Assembly (NCBI GenBank): GCA_900317405.1
Contig: ONGP01000002.1
Location: forward strand, 62,001-126,000
Direction of reading: 5' to 3'
Source: an uncultured Prevotella sp.
GTDB taxonomy: Bacteria > Bacteroidota > Bacteroidia > Bacteroidales > Bacteroidaceae
Length of the DNA: 64,000 bases
Positions 18,901 to 26,918 of the stretch are shown piece after piece. The stretch's first letter is position 1; the number at the start of each line of letters is the position of its first letter. The notes beneath the pieces were generated by a model. It did no database searches, was not told the DNA's origin, and saw only the letters and a list, made by a program, of their open reading frames with translations. Made by a program: the position numbers and the translations under genes.

Positions 18901-19657
18901 CTTCTTCTCGTTCACCAAGAGCGACCAGGAGTTTATCCGCTGGTACGACCGCGAAGATCACACTATCTTTGATGTATGTGCCGACGACCACTGCCAGCGC
19001 TATCAAGGCATCACCCGCGCCAACAACACCCACGTGGAGGAGGCTATCAGCCAGACTCGCGGACAAGTGCTGATGTATGGCGACGAGATATGCGACGCAC
19101 GCTTCTCAAAGTGTTGCGGAGGAGAGACCGAGGAATTCCAGTACTGCTGGGAAGATACTCCTAAGCCCTACCTCGTGTCGTTCCACGACCCATACTGCAA
19201 CACCAGCGACAAGCACACTCTCTCGCAGGTGCTCAACGACTTCGACCAGGAGACTCCCGACTTTTATCGCTGGGAGGTAAGCTACACGCAGAGTGAGCTC
19301 TCCGATCTTGTGAACCGTAAGCTCAAGGACGATTTCGGAACTATCACCGACCTCATCCCCGTAGCTCGTGGCAAGAGCGGCCGCATCTGGAAGCTAAAGA
19401 TTGTAGGCACCAAGAAGACACTTACCATCGGCAAGGAACTCGAGATACGTCGCGCCCTGAGCGAGAGCCACCTCTACTCATCGGCATTCGATGTAGAGAA
19501 GGATGGCGACAAGTTCATACTTAAGGGCAAAGGCTGGGGCCACGGCGTAGGTCTGTGCCAGATAGGTGCCGCTGTGATGGGCGAGCAGGGCCATCCTTAC
19601 GACGACATCCTGTTGTTCTACTATCGCGGAGCCGAAATCAAGCGCCTCTATAATTAA
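15989..19657 (+). CDS. Four-part fusion: two GT-A glycosyltransferase folds, DUF4922 phosphorylase-like, SpoIID/LytB domain
   Basis: 1222 residues from ATG 15989, no signal peptide. Residues 1-235 look like a divergent GT-A fold (MIYADHYD could be its DxD-like site). About 245-500 is a GT2 domain: [31 protein letters not shown] (about 334). About 525-805 is DUF4922, HIT/GalT-like: [12 protein letters not shown] (about 560) and DHAHFQGG (about 638), resembling the HxHxQ active site of nucleotide-sugar phosphorylases. After a short heptad-encoded linker (about 808-817), 820-1222 is a full SpoIID domain: [12 protein letters not shown] (about 944), [26 protein letters not shown] (about 1182). SpoIID is a lytic transglycosylase in Bacillus and usually acts outside the membrane, so a cytoplasmic copy is odd. 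The AmpG-like permease 27 bp downstream suggests handling of imported cell-wall sugars (inference). Confidence 0.88.
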   Translation: MREKIDCFLPCNDLESARDVVAQIKGSKTIQHICLLVNSPLDEGDDSLSDCQQIVVSDLTSSQTLAAIANEAKAEYALLQIRPRQIQMGRGGLDRMLRIATDSDAAMIYADHYDLIDGKLQPHPVIDYQIGSVRDDFDFGSLILVKTSLLRTFEQQKTDYLFAGVYALRLFLSREGRIFHINEKLYTEQETDTRASGEKQFDYVNPRNREVQIEMERAATAHLAAIGAKIDPSYYRTPDFNEQEFDFEASVVIPVYNREKTICDAVNSALSQKCKFKFNVIVVDNHSTDGTTELLKGFHDERLIHIIPERHDLGIGGCWNEAINDDRCGRFAVQLDSDDLYSSPKTLQQIVDAFHKQNAAMVIGSYRMCDFDLNTLPPGLIDHAEWTDENGPNNALRINGLGAPRAFFTPLLRQVGFPNTSYGEDYALGLIFSRHYRIGRIFTELYLCRRWGGNSDAALSIDKVNANNLYKDQLRSLEILARQQMLKGKQELLNDSPLMRFFNRQLEKWDDARRRYQDLRNVKTRELSVGTSTMKVQWNPARIVSTGAKIDKQTLAERPCFLCEQNRPKEQVKKSIDGQYDLLVNPFPILPIHFTIPSVKHEPQLIRKSYGEIHKLLSEYPQMMVFYNGPKCGASAPDHAHFQGGTSGVLPLQMSWGRLSRDLKPVFSLNAEESISLIEEYPCPAFLIHSKSDYADEQMFIRLYEALPVPEGEPEPMLNIVSWRHEADYYSVIFPRQKHRPDCYYKEGDEQFIISPGALDMAGFIVTPRKEDFERITPEIALGILNEVSLQPDAIQQVIAKLQESKPSNLNSKISTKKEPNVTVGIVSGERISFSLNKPYMAKGEVITGNQVVEFSDGGILWRGTQYRNLTFTPQADDASFSLNDVTIGVNFHWERKETQTFEGTLRIVVEADKIVAINELPVEKYLTSVISSEMSSTSSLEFLKAHAVISRSWLLAQMEKRKQHESGGDNFFSFTKSDQEFIRWYDREDHTIFDVCADDHCQRYQGITRANNTHVEEAISQTRGQVLMYGDEICDARFSKCCGGETEEFQYCWEDTPKPYLVSFHDPYCNTSDKHTLSQVLNDFDQETPDFYRWEVSYTQSELSDLVNRKLKDDFGTITDLIPVARGKSGRIWKLKIVGTKKTLTIGKELEIRRALSESHLYSSAFDVEKDGDKFILKGKGWGHGVGLCQIGAAVMGEQGHPYDDILLFYYRGAEIKRLYN
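18409..18436 (+). repeat. In-frame heptad tract encoding the DUF4922/SpoIID linker
   Basis: Four heptads: CTCAAAT, CTCAATT, CTAAAAT, CTCAACT. A/T-rich inside a G/C-rich gene; reads as SNLNSKIST. Confidence 0.65.
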
Positions 19658-19692
19658 TGTTTAATCTTTAATGTTTCATGTTTAATGAACAA
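19651..19692 (+). repeat. Heptanucleotide tract between the fusion gene and the permease gene
   Basis: Six successive heptads: TAATTAA, TGTTTAA, TCTTTAA, TGTTTCA, TGTTTAA, TGAACAA. They cover the stop of the first gene and the first codons of the second. Confidence 0.6.
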
Positions 19693-20959
19693 TAGAAATC
19701 CCTGGGCTTGGGTGCCCACACTCTACTTTGCCGAAGGCGTGCCTTACGTAGCCGTTATGACCATCTCGGTCATCATCTACAAGCGCCTTGGCCTGTCAAA
19801 CACCGACATCACGCTCTACACCTCGTGGCTCTATCTGCCATGGGTTATCAAGCCACTGTGGAGCCCGTTTGTAGATATGCTGCGCACCAAGCGCTGGTGG
19901 ATACTCATGATGCAGATACTCATCGCCGCCGCACTGGCAGGCGTGGCCTTCACCATACCCGGACCGCTATGGCTGCAAGGGTCGTTGGCATTCTTCTGGT
20001 TGCTGGCCTTTTCTAGCGCCACCCACGACATCGCTGCCGACGGATTCTATATGCTCGGACTAGAGCAGCACGAGCAGGCCTACTTCGTGGGCATACGCTC
20101 CACGTTCTATCGCATAGCCACCATCTTTTCTTCGGGACTGCTTGTAGGTCTGGCTGGTGTGTTGCAGGTACTCACGCGCAGCATAGCCTATGCCTGGAGC
20201 CTAGTGTTCTACCTCATTGCAGGACTGTTCATCGCCCTGTGGCTGTATCACAGCTGGGCACTGCCCCGCCCTGCCGAGGATGCCAATCGTGTGCAGAAGA
20301 CCGCGGCCGACATTGTTAACGAGTTCTGGCAGACGCTTGTCACCTTCTTCCGCAAACCGCAGGTATGGGTGGGCATCTGTTTCATGCTGTTCTATCGCAT
20401 GCCTGAGGGACTGCTGGCCAAGGTTTCGGCCCTGTTCCTGGTAGATAAGGTTAGCAACGGCGGACTAGGCCTAAGCGATGTAGAGTTTGGTATGGTTCAG
20501 GGCACTGTGGGGGTCATCGGACTCACTCTGGGCGGTATCCTTGGCGGTATCGCTGCCAGTCGCGACGGACTTAAGCGCTGGCTCTGGCCCATGGTCATGG
20601 CCATTACCATCCCCGATCTGGTCTACGTCTACCTGTCTTATGCTCTGCCGTCAAGTCTGCTGGTCATCAACATCTGCATATTCCTCGAGCAGTTTGGCTA
20701 CGGCTTCGGTTTCTCGGCCTATATGCTATACCTTATATATTATAGTCAGGGAGAACACAAGACTGCCCACTACGCACTGTGCACAGCCTTCATGGCCCTG
20801 TCGATGATGATACCCGGATTGTTTGCCGGCGCCCTGCAAGAGTCGGTAGGCTATCAGGCCTTCTTCCTGATAGTGGTAGTCTGCTGCGCCATGACTTACA
20901 TAGTATCATCGCTACTAAAGATAGATCCAGAGTTCGGAAAGAAAAAAGCAGAGAATTAA
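19685..20959 (+). CDS. AmpG-like MFS permease
   Basis: 424 residues, 12 hydrophobic helices of the major facilitator superfamily. The signature SSATHDIAADGFYM in helix 4-5 parallels ATQDIVIDAYR of AmpG, and ASRDGLKRWL occupies a central-loop position. AmpG imports GlcNAc-anhydroMurNAc muropeptides for peptidoglycan recycling; the sequence is distant enough that another glycoconjugate substrate is possible. ATG 19685 lies 27 bp after the fusion gene, whose GT, phosphorylase and SpoIID domains would act on related sugars. Confidence 0.82.
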   Translation: MNNRNPWAWVPTLYFAEGVPYVAVMTISVIIYKRLGLSNTDITLYTSWLYLPWVIKPLWSPFVDMLRTKRWWILMMQILIAAALAGVAFTIPGPLWLQGSLAFFWLLAFSSATHDIAADGFYMLGLEQHEQAYFVGIRSTFYRIATIFSSGLLVGLAGVLQVLTRSIAYAWSLVFYLIAGLFIALWLYHSWALPRPAEDANRVQKTAADIVNEFWQTLVTFFRKPQVWVGICFMLFYRMPEGLLAKVSALFLVDKVSNGGLGLSDVEFGMVQGTVGVIGLTLGGILGGIAASRDGLKRWLWPMVMAITIPDLVYVYLSYALPSSLLVINICIFLEQFGYGFGFSAYMLYLIYYSQGEHKTAHYALCTAFMALSMMIPGLFAGALQESVGYQAFFLIVVVCCAMTYIVSSLLKIDPEFGKKKAEN

Positions 20960-20975
20960 ATCTCTGCTTTTTTTA
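20944..20975. terminator. Bidirectional terminator, permease/serine acetyltransferase
   Basis: Perfect 11-bp stem AAAAGCAGAGA (20944-20954) with TCTCTGCTTTT (20961-20971), 6-nt loop, T-tract on both strands. It includes the permease stop codon. Confidence 0.9.
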
Positions 20976-21893
20976 TATTCCTGCACCGTCTTCGAATGCT
21001 ACGTCTACTGCTTTACTCTGCAGTATCTTTGAGTGAGGCGGCACACTGTGCGTAAGCCAGATGTTACCACCTATGGTAGAATCGTGACCGATGGTGATAC
21101 GGCCCAGTATCGATGCATTTGAGTAAACCGTCACGTTATCCTCTATTATCGGGTGTCGTGGCACGTTCAGCATATTTCCGTTTTCGTCATACTTAAAACT
21201 CTTGGCACCCAGTGTCACTCCCTGATACAACGTCACGTGATTGCCTATGATAGTTGTCTCGCCGATAACCACACCCGTGCCGTGGTCAATGGCAAAGTAC
21301 TCGCCTATCTGTGCCCCCGGGTGTATGTCGATACCCGTCTTGCTGTGAGCCTGCTCGGTGATGATACGCGGTATTACCGGCACCTGCAGCTCGTGCAACT
21401 TGTGTGCTATACGATAGTGCGTCATCGTGTTCATCGATGGGTAGCAGAATATCACCTCGCCAAAGTTGGGCGCAGCCGGGTCGTTGTCAAACATCGCCTG
21501 TATGTCGGTATACAGCAGTCGTTTTATCTCCGGCAGAGCATCGATAAACTGCAACGCCTTCTCCTCGGCTATGGCGTACACCTGCGACTTGGTAGTGTTG
21601 GTCTCGCAGTCCTCGCAGAACTGCAACCCATGTGCTATCTGCTTAGTCAGCAGCGTAGTCAGCTCCTCCATCGCCACACCTATATGATACGCGCGTATAG
21701 CCTCGTCGGGCTGTCGCTTCTCAAAATAGTCGGGGAAGATGATGTTCTTAACCAGCGCCACTATGCGCTTCACCATCTCAACCGATGGCAGCGGAGCCAC
21801 CGTGGCAGGCATCATGCCCACCTCCTTCTCAGTCTGCTTCGACAGCAGCGCCACATTCCTGCGCAGCGTCTCGTTTATCTTTGTCTTGTCCAT
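20973..21893 (-). CDS. cysE: Serine O-acetyltransferase
   Basis: 306 residues from ATG 21893; the longer frame runs through the promoter and is rejected. It acetylates L-serine with acetyl-CoA for cysteine synthesis. The C-terminal left-handed beta helix is obvious from its hexapeptides (GIDIHPGAQIGEYFAIDHGT, GVVIGETTIIGNHVTLYQG, TVYSNASILGRITIGHDSTI), with active-site His in DHGTG and HPGA. The N-terminal 140 residues are helical, as in the longer SAT types. Monocistronic with its own promoter. Confidence 0.93.
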   Translation of the reverse strand: MDKTKINETLRRNVALLSKQTEKEVGMMPATVAPLPSVEMVKRIVALVKNIIFPDYFEKRQPDEAIRAYHIGVAMEELTTLLTKQIAHGLQFCEDCETNTTKSQVYAIAEEKALQFIDALPEIKRLLYTDIQAMFDNDPAAPNFGEVIFCYPSMNTMTHYRIAHKLHELQVPVIPRIITEQAHSKTGIDIHPGAQIGEYFAIDHGTGVVIGETTIIGNHVTLYQGVTLGAKSFKYDENGNMLNVPRHPIIEDNVTVYSNASILGRITIGHDSTIGGNIWLTHSVPPHSKILQSKAVDVAFEDGAGI

Positions 21894-21916
21894 ACTTACT
21901 TTCGATATATCGGGGA

Positions 21917-21948
21917 CAAAGGTAGTGCAAATCGAGCGAAATACCAAA
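21917..21948 (-). promoter_or_regulatory. cysE promoter
   Basis: -7 TACCTTTG (21924-21917) and -33 TTTG (21948-21945) separated by 20 nt: a full match to the Bacteroidetes housekeeping promoter. Confidence 0.85.
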
Positions 21949-21965
21949 TAAAAAGACGTTTTTTT

Positions 21966-22158
21966 AATCGTCACCGCACACCGCACGCCGCAACTTTTGG
22001 TATTGTGAGTTACGCGTCAACAGAATAATAATAAATAATATAATTATTATATATAATATATATATTATAATATATATATTATATATAATAATTTAAACAA
22101 GAACTTATAGCAGTGTAGGATATGCAAAAGTTGCGGCGTGCGGCGTGCGGTGACGATT
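21966..22158. repeat. 193-bp inverted-repeat element with 52-bp perfect AT palindrome
   Basis: Arms 21966-21999 and 22125-22158 are 34-bp inverted repeats with one mismatch, G/C-rich and made of CCGCANN heptads (CCGCACA, CCGCACG, CCGCAAC). Inside, 22042-22093 is a perfect 52-bp palindrome of only A and T. No ORF in the element is credible. It resembles a MITE or a large extruding hairpin. No obvious target-site duplication flanks it. Confidence 0.8.
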
Positions 22159-22404
22159 TTGTCTATAATGAACGAACCAGCACTTTTCAAGCCATGATAA
22201 GTAACTTTACCTACCAAGAAGTTACGCTTCGTCGCGAATGAAGTTGATACAGAATGTTCTGCGTGCCACATCGTGCGCAAAGAATCAAGGATACACATTA
22301 AAACTTTTTTGCATTCCGAGGAGCATTTCGTGATATGTATCAAAAATACGACTATTTTTCGACAGTTCAGGCGTAAACTTGGCAGACAATTAAAGATTTT
22401 GTTG

Positions 22405-22412
22405 TATCTTTG
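22405..22412 (+). promoter_or_regulatory. Isolated -7 element (TATCTTTG) upstream of no gene
   Basis: TATCTTTGCA on +, with a TTGG about 23 nt upstream. The next annotated gene downstream is on the opposite strand. Confidence 0.5.
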
Positions 22413-22418
22413 CAGTGT

Positions 22419-22510
22419 TATTCAAAGTTATTGGAAATATAACATCGTTATTAATATAGCCTTTTGAAAATTTGAATGGCTGCGTCTGTGAAGATGCAGC
22501 CATTCCTGAT
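22419..22510 (+). ncRNA. Candidate small RNA, about 90 nt
   Basis: Bounded by the -7 element at 22405-22412 and the strong hairpin at 22474-22505. No conserved ORF is visible inside. Prediction from promoter plus terminator only. Confidence 0.3.
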
Positions 22511-22512
22511 TT
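22474..22512. terminator. Hairpin terminator at the end of the kinase gene / small-RNA candidate
   Basis: 14-bp stem with one G-T pair: GAATGGCTGCGTCT (22474-22487) with AGATGCAGCCATTC (22492-22505), loop GTGA. It lies 15 bp beyond the kinase stop on minus and may serve both strands; T-runs are weak on both sides. Confidence 0.7.
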
Positions 22513-22526
22513 TATGCGGATAGCGG

Positions 22527-23360
22527 TCAAGGGCGCTTGTTCTTGTCGCGTAGCTTACATGGGAAGTAGATAGACACCGTAGTGCCCTTGCCAGGGGTGG
22601 AATCAAGCGAGATCTCGCCATTCATGCCGTCGACAATGGCCTTACAGATGCTAAGACCAAGTCCTGAACTCTGGGTAAACAAGTTGAGCGACTCGTTGCC
22701 ACCAAACACACTGGCTGCAACATTCTGCTTCTCGGGCGACATGCCCGTGCCGGTATCGCTTACGATGACACGCAGGCCCTGGCGTTCGTGCTCGTAGTTG
22801 ATGGTGACGGTGCCCTCGGTGGTGTGGCGCACGGCTCCCTGCAACAGGTGCTTCATGAGCTGATACATAAGCGTGGTATCGAGTGTGCCCTTGCAGTGGG
22901 GCGACAGACTGCTGCGTACTACTACCGACACGCCCTCGGCGGCATCGCGCTGAGCCTCGCGGCGGTATGACTGCATGAGCTCGGCCAGGTTTACCTCGAT
23001 GAGGGTAAAGGTCATCACATTACTTTCGATATTAGACAACTCGATGAGCTGCGAGATGAAGTACATGAGCTGATTGCCATCTTTGTTTATCTGGGTGAAG
23101 GCATCGGTTATCTGCTGGGGCTTCATATCGTCGATACCAATAGAGAGCACCTCGTCGCTGGTGGTGATGATAGAGTTGAGCGGATTGCGCAGTGCATGGC
23201 TGACGTTGGCCAGAAACACGGTCTTGATGTGCTCTGAACGGCGCGCACGCACCACCTCGTAGCGCAGCAACCTGATGTAATATCTACGCATCAGGAAGAA
23301 ACACACGGCCACAACAATAAGTATAAGGGCCCAAATAACCAGGTACCAATAGATTATCAT
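22527..23360 (-). CDS. Small membrane histidine kinase with degenerate N-box
   Basis: 277 residues from ATG 23360. One N-terminal helix (about 4-25), then a HisKA domain with His55 in FLANVSHALRNPLNSI, and an ATPase domain with G1 VSDTGTGMS and G2 SSGLGLSICKAIVDG. The N-box reads HLLQGAVRHT where active kinases have NLLxNAVKHT, so the Mg-ATP-chelating Asn is Gly (about 175). There is no sensor domain and no adjacent response regulator. It may be a weak kinase, a phosphatase or a scaffold that pairs with another kinase. Confidence 0.85.
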   Translation of the reverse strand: MIIYWYLVIWALILIVVAVCFFLMRRYYIRLLRYEVVRARRSEHIKTVFLANVSHALRNPLNSIITTSDEVLSIGIDDMKPQQITDAFTQINKDGNQLMYFISQLIELSNIESNVMTFTLIEVNLAELMQSYRREAQRDAAEGVSVVVRSSLSPHCKGTLDTTLMYQLMKHLLQGAVRHTTEGTVTINYEHERQGLRVIVSDTGTGMSPEKQNVAASVFGGNESLNLFTQSSGLGLSICKAIVDGMNGEISLDSTPGKGTTVSIYFPCKLRDKNKRP

Positions 23361-23386
23361 CACATTATAATTTTAAGTTCCGAGCG

Positions 23387-23394
23387 CAAAGATA
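23387..23394 (-). promoter_or_regulatory. Kinase promoter -7 element (TATCTTTG)
   Basis: TAnnTTTG on minus followed by CGC; ATG 27 nt downstream. No TTTG at the expected distance. Confidence 0.6.
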
Positions 23395-23438
23395 GTAAAT
23401 AATTGCGAAAGTATCGGGTATTTAACAATCGTTAATGC

Positions 23439-26400
23439 CTATAAAGACAATATCTTGCTGCACACGGCCAGCGCAGAGGCTACGGTGGGCACATCGCTGA
23501 TGACCACAGAGTGTTTGCCCTTGCCCTCGCGGAACGAGCACTGACGAGGATACATTGACACGTACTGCAGTATGCGACCGAAGGCCTCGCTCTGGAAATA
23601 CGGACTGTCCTCGCGCGACACGAAATAGAAGTACATCTTTTGCTGCTTGAGCATGATTTTTTCTATTCCGAGTTGCTTGCCGGCCACGCGCAGGGGAACC
23701 ACCAGTATGAGTTCCTCGCTGACGGCAGGGATAGGACCGAAACGGTCTACCAGACGCTTGCGATAGGCATCGAGCTGTAGCTGCAACTGGGTGGCGCCAG
23801 CCAAATTGTCGAGCTCGCGATAGAGCAGCATGCGCTCAGAGTCGCTGGGCACATACTGGTCGGGGAAATACATCTCGATATCGCTGTCGAGGGCACAATC
23901 GTCGACCCATGCGATGGCGCTGGTATCATCAGATCCTTTCGCCTTTTTCTCGGCCGCACTGGCCGAAGCCAAGAACTCGGGGTCTTCATTTTTGAGTTCA
24001 GACATCGCCTGGTTGAGAATCTTCTGATAGGTCTCGTAGCCTAGGTCGGCAATAAAACCGCTCTGTTCGGAGCCCAACAGATTGCCGGCGCCACGGATAT
24101 CAAGATCCTGCATGGCGATGTTGATGCCTGAACCCAGATCGGAGAAGTTCTCGAGGGCTTCCAGTCGGCGACGGCTCTCGGGATTAAGCGCAGAGAGCGG
24201 TGGAGCCAACAGGTAGCAGAATGCCTTGCGATTGCCACGCCCCACACGACCACGCATCTGATGCAGGTCGGAGAGTCCGAAGTTGTGGGCACCATTGATG
24301 ATGATGGTGTTGGCATTGGGTATATCGATACCGTTTTCGACGATAGTGGTAGAGAGCAGCACGTCGTAGTCGTAGTTAGAGAAGTCGAGGATAATTTTCT
24401 CGAGTTGTTCGGGTTTCATCTGTCCATGACCTATAGCGATACGGGCATCGGGCACATACTTCTGTATAATCTCGGCAATATGTGGCAGATCGGCTATGCG
24501 ATTGTTGACGAAATACACCTGACCATTGCGACTCATCTCGAAGTTTATGGCCTCGGATATAATCTCGGGCGAGAAGGTATGTACCTCGGTCTGTATAGGA
24601 TAGCGGTTGGGCGGCGGTGTTTGGATGACGCTCAGATCGCGTGCACCAACCAACGAGAACTGCAGTGTACGGGGGATAGGCGTAGCACTCATGGTGAGGG
24701 TGTCGACAGAGGTTTTCATCTGGCGAAGCTTCTCCTTGGTAGCCACTCCGAACTTCTGCTCCTCGTCGATGATGAGCAAGCCCAAGTCCTTGAACTTGAC
24801 CGACTTGCTGATGAGTCGGTGGGTACCGATGATTATATCTATCTTACCCTCGGCCAGGTCCTTAAGCATGGCGGTGGTATCCTTAGTGGTACGTGCACGC
24901 GTGATATAGTCGACACGCACGGGCATATCCTTCATACGATTGCTGAACGTGCGGAAGTGCTGATAGGCCAGCACGGTGGTGGGCACCAGTACGGCCACCT
25001 GTTTGCCATCCACTGCAGCCTTGAAAGCGGCACGCACAGCCACCTCGGTCTTTCCGAATCCCACATCTCCACACACTAGTCGGTCCATGGGACGGGCACG
25101 CTCCATATCGGCCTTAACGTCCTGTGTGGCCTTTAGCTGGTCGGGGGTATCCTCGTAAAGAAACGATGCTTCGAGCTCGTGCTGCAGATATGAGTCGTGA
25201 CTGAAGGCAAAACCCTTTTCGCGGCGGCGCTTGGCGTAGAGTTTTATCAGGTCGCGGGCTATCTCCTTGATGTGAGCCTTGGTGCGCTCCTTAAGTTTCT
25301 CCCATTGGCCAGTGCCGAGTGTGGAGAGGCGCGGGCCCTCGCTACCATCCTGCGACTTATATTTAGACACCTTGTAGAGCGAGTGGATGCTCACGTAGAT
25401 GGCATCGCCATGCTGATATGTGAGCTTGATCATCTCCTGATAGCCATCGCCCTGCGGCATGCGTACCAGTCCGCCAAACTTGCCCACCCCATGGTCTACA
25501 TGTACCACAAAGTCACCTATCTCGAACTGCTGTATCTCCTTGAGTGTTAGCGCCATCTTGCCGCTACGGGCTTTGTCGCTCTTAAGGTTGTACTTGTGGA
25601 ATCGGTCGAATATCTGATGGTCGGTAAAGAAGCACGTCTTCAGATCGTCGTCGATAAATCCCTCGTGCAGTGTCTTGTCGACCGGGGTGAAACGTATGGC
25701 CGCATGTTCGCCCTCGCTCTCAGCACGCTGGGCAAAGATATCCTTGAGTCGCTCGTTCTGCTTGGGACTGTCGGCCAGAATAAATAGCTGATAGCCACGC
25801 TGCAGGTAACCATCAAACGACTGGAACAACAAATCGAAGTTCTTGTGAAAAAGTGGCTGTGTGGTGACGTTGAAGCGGATGACTGCACAATCGGGCACCG
25901 ACGAACGATGACCGAACTCTATGCGACGGAAGTCCTCGGCCTGATGCATGAACTGTGGTCCGGTGACGAGCGGCATACCCTCTTGGAATGCAGCATCGAT
26001 GGCATCGCGCACAAAGAGATAATCCTTGGTGGCAATGATGGTATCAGGGGGCAACAGCGACAGAAACGGCTCCTGCACTGCATCGTTAGCCTCGAGTTCG
26101 GGCACTATCTCTACCCTATCACGGGCGTCGAGCGACAGCTGATCTTCAACCTGGAAGATGCGGAGAGAATCAACCTCGTCGCCAAAGAAATCGACACGAT
26201 AAGGATATTCGCAACTGTAAGAATATACATCGAGAATGGAGCCACGCAAGGCAAACTGGCCTGGTTCGTATACATAGTCGACCTCGTGGAATCCTAGATC
26301 GCGCAACTGATGCACAATGTCGGCAACAGGCACCTCTTGTCCACGCTCTATTAATAATGTACGCGCGGAAAGAGTCTGTTTGGGTACAACCATCTCGGCC

Positions 26401-26795
26401 AGAGCCTCGGGATAGGTGACTATATATAGATTAGAATTAAGATTTGAGAATTGAGAGAGTTGAGTCATCACCTCGGTGCGGAGAATCTGCGAGGCAGGAT
26501 CGAGCTGGCCGTACTTGATGGCACGGCGATAGCTGCTGGGAAAGAACAGCACACGGCGCTGACCCAACAGTTGGATGAGGTCGTGATAGAAATAGCCTGC
26601 TTCCTCGGCATCCTGCAGGATGAAAAGCAACGGTGATGAACACTTGGCAGCCATACTACCAAACAGCATTGGGGCACTGGAACCCAACAAGCCATCGAGG
26701 AAAATCCTGCGAACCTGGGAATTTCCTATCTCATTTACCAATACCGAAACCTGCGGCAACTTGGCGTAAACTTTCTCTAATTCTTCTATCTTCAT
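23439..26795 (-). CDS. mfd: Transcription-repair coupling factor
   Basis: 1118 residues. Mfd removes RNA polymerase stalled at lesions and recruits UvrA. Domain order is normal: UvrB-homology region (about 30-330), RNAP-interacting CarD-like domain (FEIGDFVVHVDHGVGKFGGL, about 425-445), helicase motor with Walker A GDVGFGKTEVAVRAA (about 575) and DEEQKFG motif II, TRG motif and C-terminal TRCF domain. Residues about 112-124 (SQFSNLNSNLYI) are encoded by a heptad tract and look like a neutral insertion in a loop. Followed on the left, after about 80 bp, by the small kinase with its own promoter. Confidence 0.97.
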   Translation of the reverse strand: MKIEELEKVYAKLPQVSVLVNEIGNSQVRRIFLDGLLGSSAPMLFGSMAAKCSSPLLFILQDAEEAGYFYHDLIQLLGQRRVLFFPSSYRRAIKYGQLDPASQILRTEVMTQLSQFSNLNSNLYIVTYPEALAEMVVPKQTLSARTLLIERGQEVPVADIVHQLRDLGFHEVDYVYEPGQFALRGSILDVYSYSCEYPYRVDFFGDEVDSLRIFQVEDQLSLDARDRVEIVPELEANDAVQEPFLSLLPPDTIIATKDYLFVRDAIDAAFQEGMPLVTGPQFMHQAEDFRRIEFGHRSSVPDCAVIRFNVTTQPLFHKNFDLLFQSFDGYLQRGYQLFILADSPKQNERLKDIFAQRAESEGEHAAIRFTPVDKTLHEGFIDDDLKTCFFTDHQIFDRFHKYNLKSDKARSGKMALTLKEIQQFEIGDFVVHVDHGVGKFGGLVRMPQGDGYQEMIKLTYQHGDAIYVSIHSLYKVSKYKSQDGSEGPRLSTLGTGQWEKLKERTKAHIKEIARDLIKLYAKRRREKGFAFSHDSYLQHELEASFLYEDTPDQLKATQDVKADMERARPMDRLVCGDVGFGKTEVAVRAAFKAAVDGKQVAVLVPTTVLAYQHFRTFSNRMKDMPVRVDYITRARTTKDTTAMLKDLAEGKIDIIIGTHRLISKSVKFKDLGLLIIDEEQKFGVATKEKLRQMKTSVDTLTMSATPIPRTLQFSLVGARDLSVIQTPPPNRYPIQTEVHTFSPEIISEAINFEMSRNGQVYFVNNRIADLPHIAEIIQKYVPDARIAIGHGQMKPEQLEKIILDFSNYDYDVLLSTTIVENGIDIPNANTIIINGAHNFGLSDLHQMRGRVGRGNRKAFCYLLAPPLSALNPESRRRLEALENFSDLGSGINIAMQDLDIRGAGNLLGSEQSGFIADLGYETYQKILNQAMSELKNEDPEFLASASAAEKKAKGSDDTSAIAWVDDCALDSDIEMYFPDQYVPSDSERMLLYRELDNLAGATQLQLQLDAYRKRLVDRFGPIPAVSEELILVVPLRVAGKQLGIEKIMLKQQKMYFYFVSREDSPYFQSEAFGRILQYVSMYPRQCSFREGKGKHSVVISDVPTVASALAVCSKILSL
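26428..26455 (-). repeat. In-frame heptad tract inside mfd
   Basis: On minus: CTCAATT, CTCAAAT, CTTAATT, CTAATCT. Same heptad family as 18409-18436; both give the peptide SNLNS. Confidence 0.65.
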
Positions 26796-26808
26796 CTCGA
26801 ATACGCCG

Positions 26809-26816
26809 CAAAATTA
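26809..26816 (-). promoter_or_regulatory. mfd promoter -7 element (TAATTTTG)
   Basis: TAnnTTTG on minus, ATG 13 nt downstream; divergent from the PAP2 promoter. Confidence 0.55.
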
Positions 26817-26839
26817 CAAAAAAAACTGTAATTAGTGCA

Positions 26840-26871
26840 ATTCGTGCCTAAAATTCATTACCTTTGCACCG
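26840..26871 (+). promoter_or_regulatory. Promoter of the PAP2/phosphoethanolamine transferase operon
   Basis: -7 TACCTTTG at 26859-26866, preceded by ATTCGTGC at 26840. The 32-bp block differs at three positions from 29209-29240, the promoter of the next operon. Confidence 0.7.
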
Positions 26872-26918
26872 ATTTTTACAACTAGGATTACAAATAGAAT
26901 AAAAGAATAGCATAGAAA

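Noticed and set aside
22065..22343. Possible 92-residue ORF on minus and a 64-residue ORF on + in the palindrome region
   Set aside because: They run through the AT palindrome and G/C-rich arm, have no promoter or family resemblance, and read like chance frames.
21987..22526. Truncated transposon or IS remnant around the large inverted repeat
   Set aside because: No transposase fragment and no target duplication are visible; only the inverted repeats support mobility, so it is left as MITE-like.
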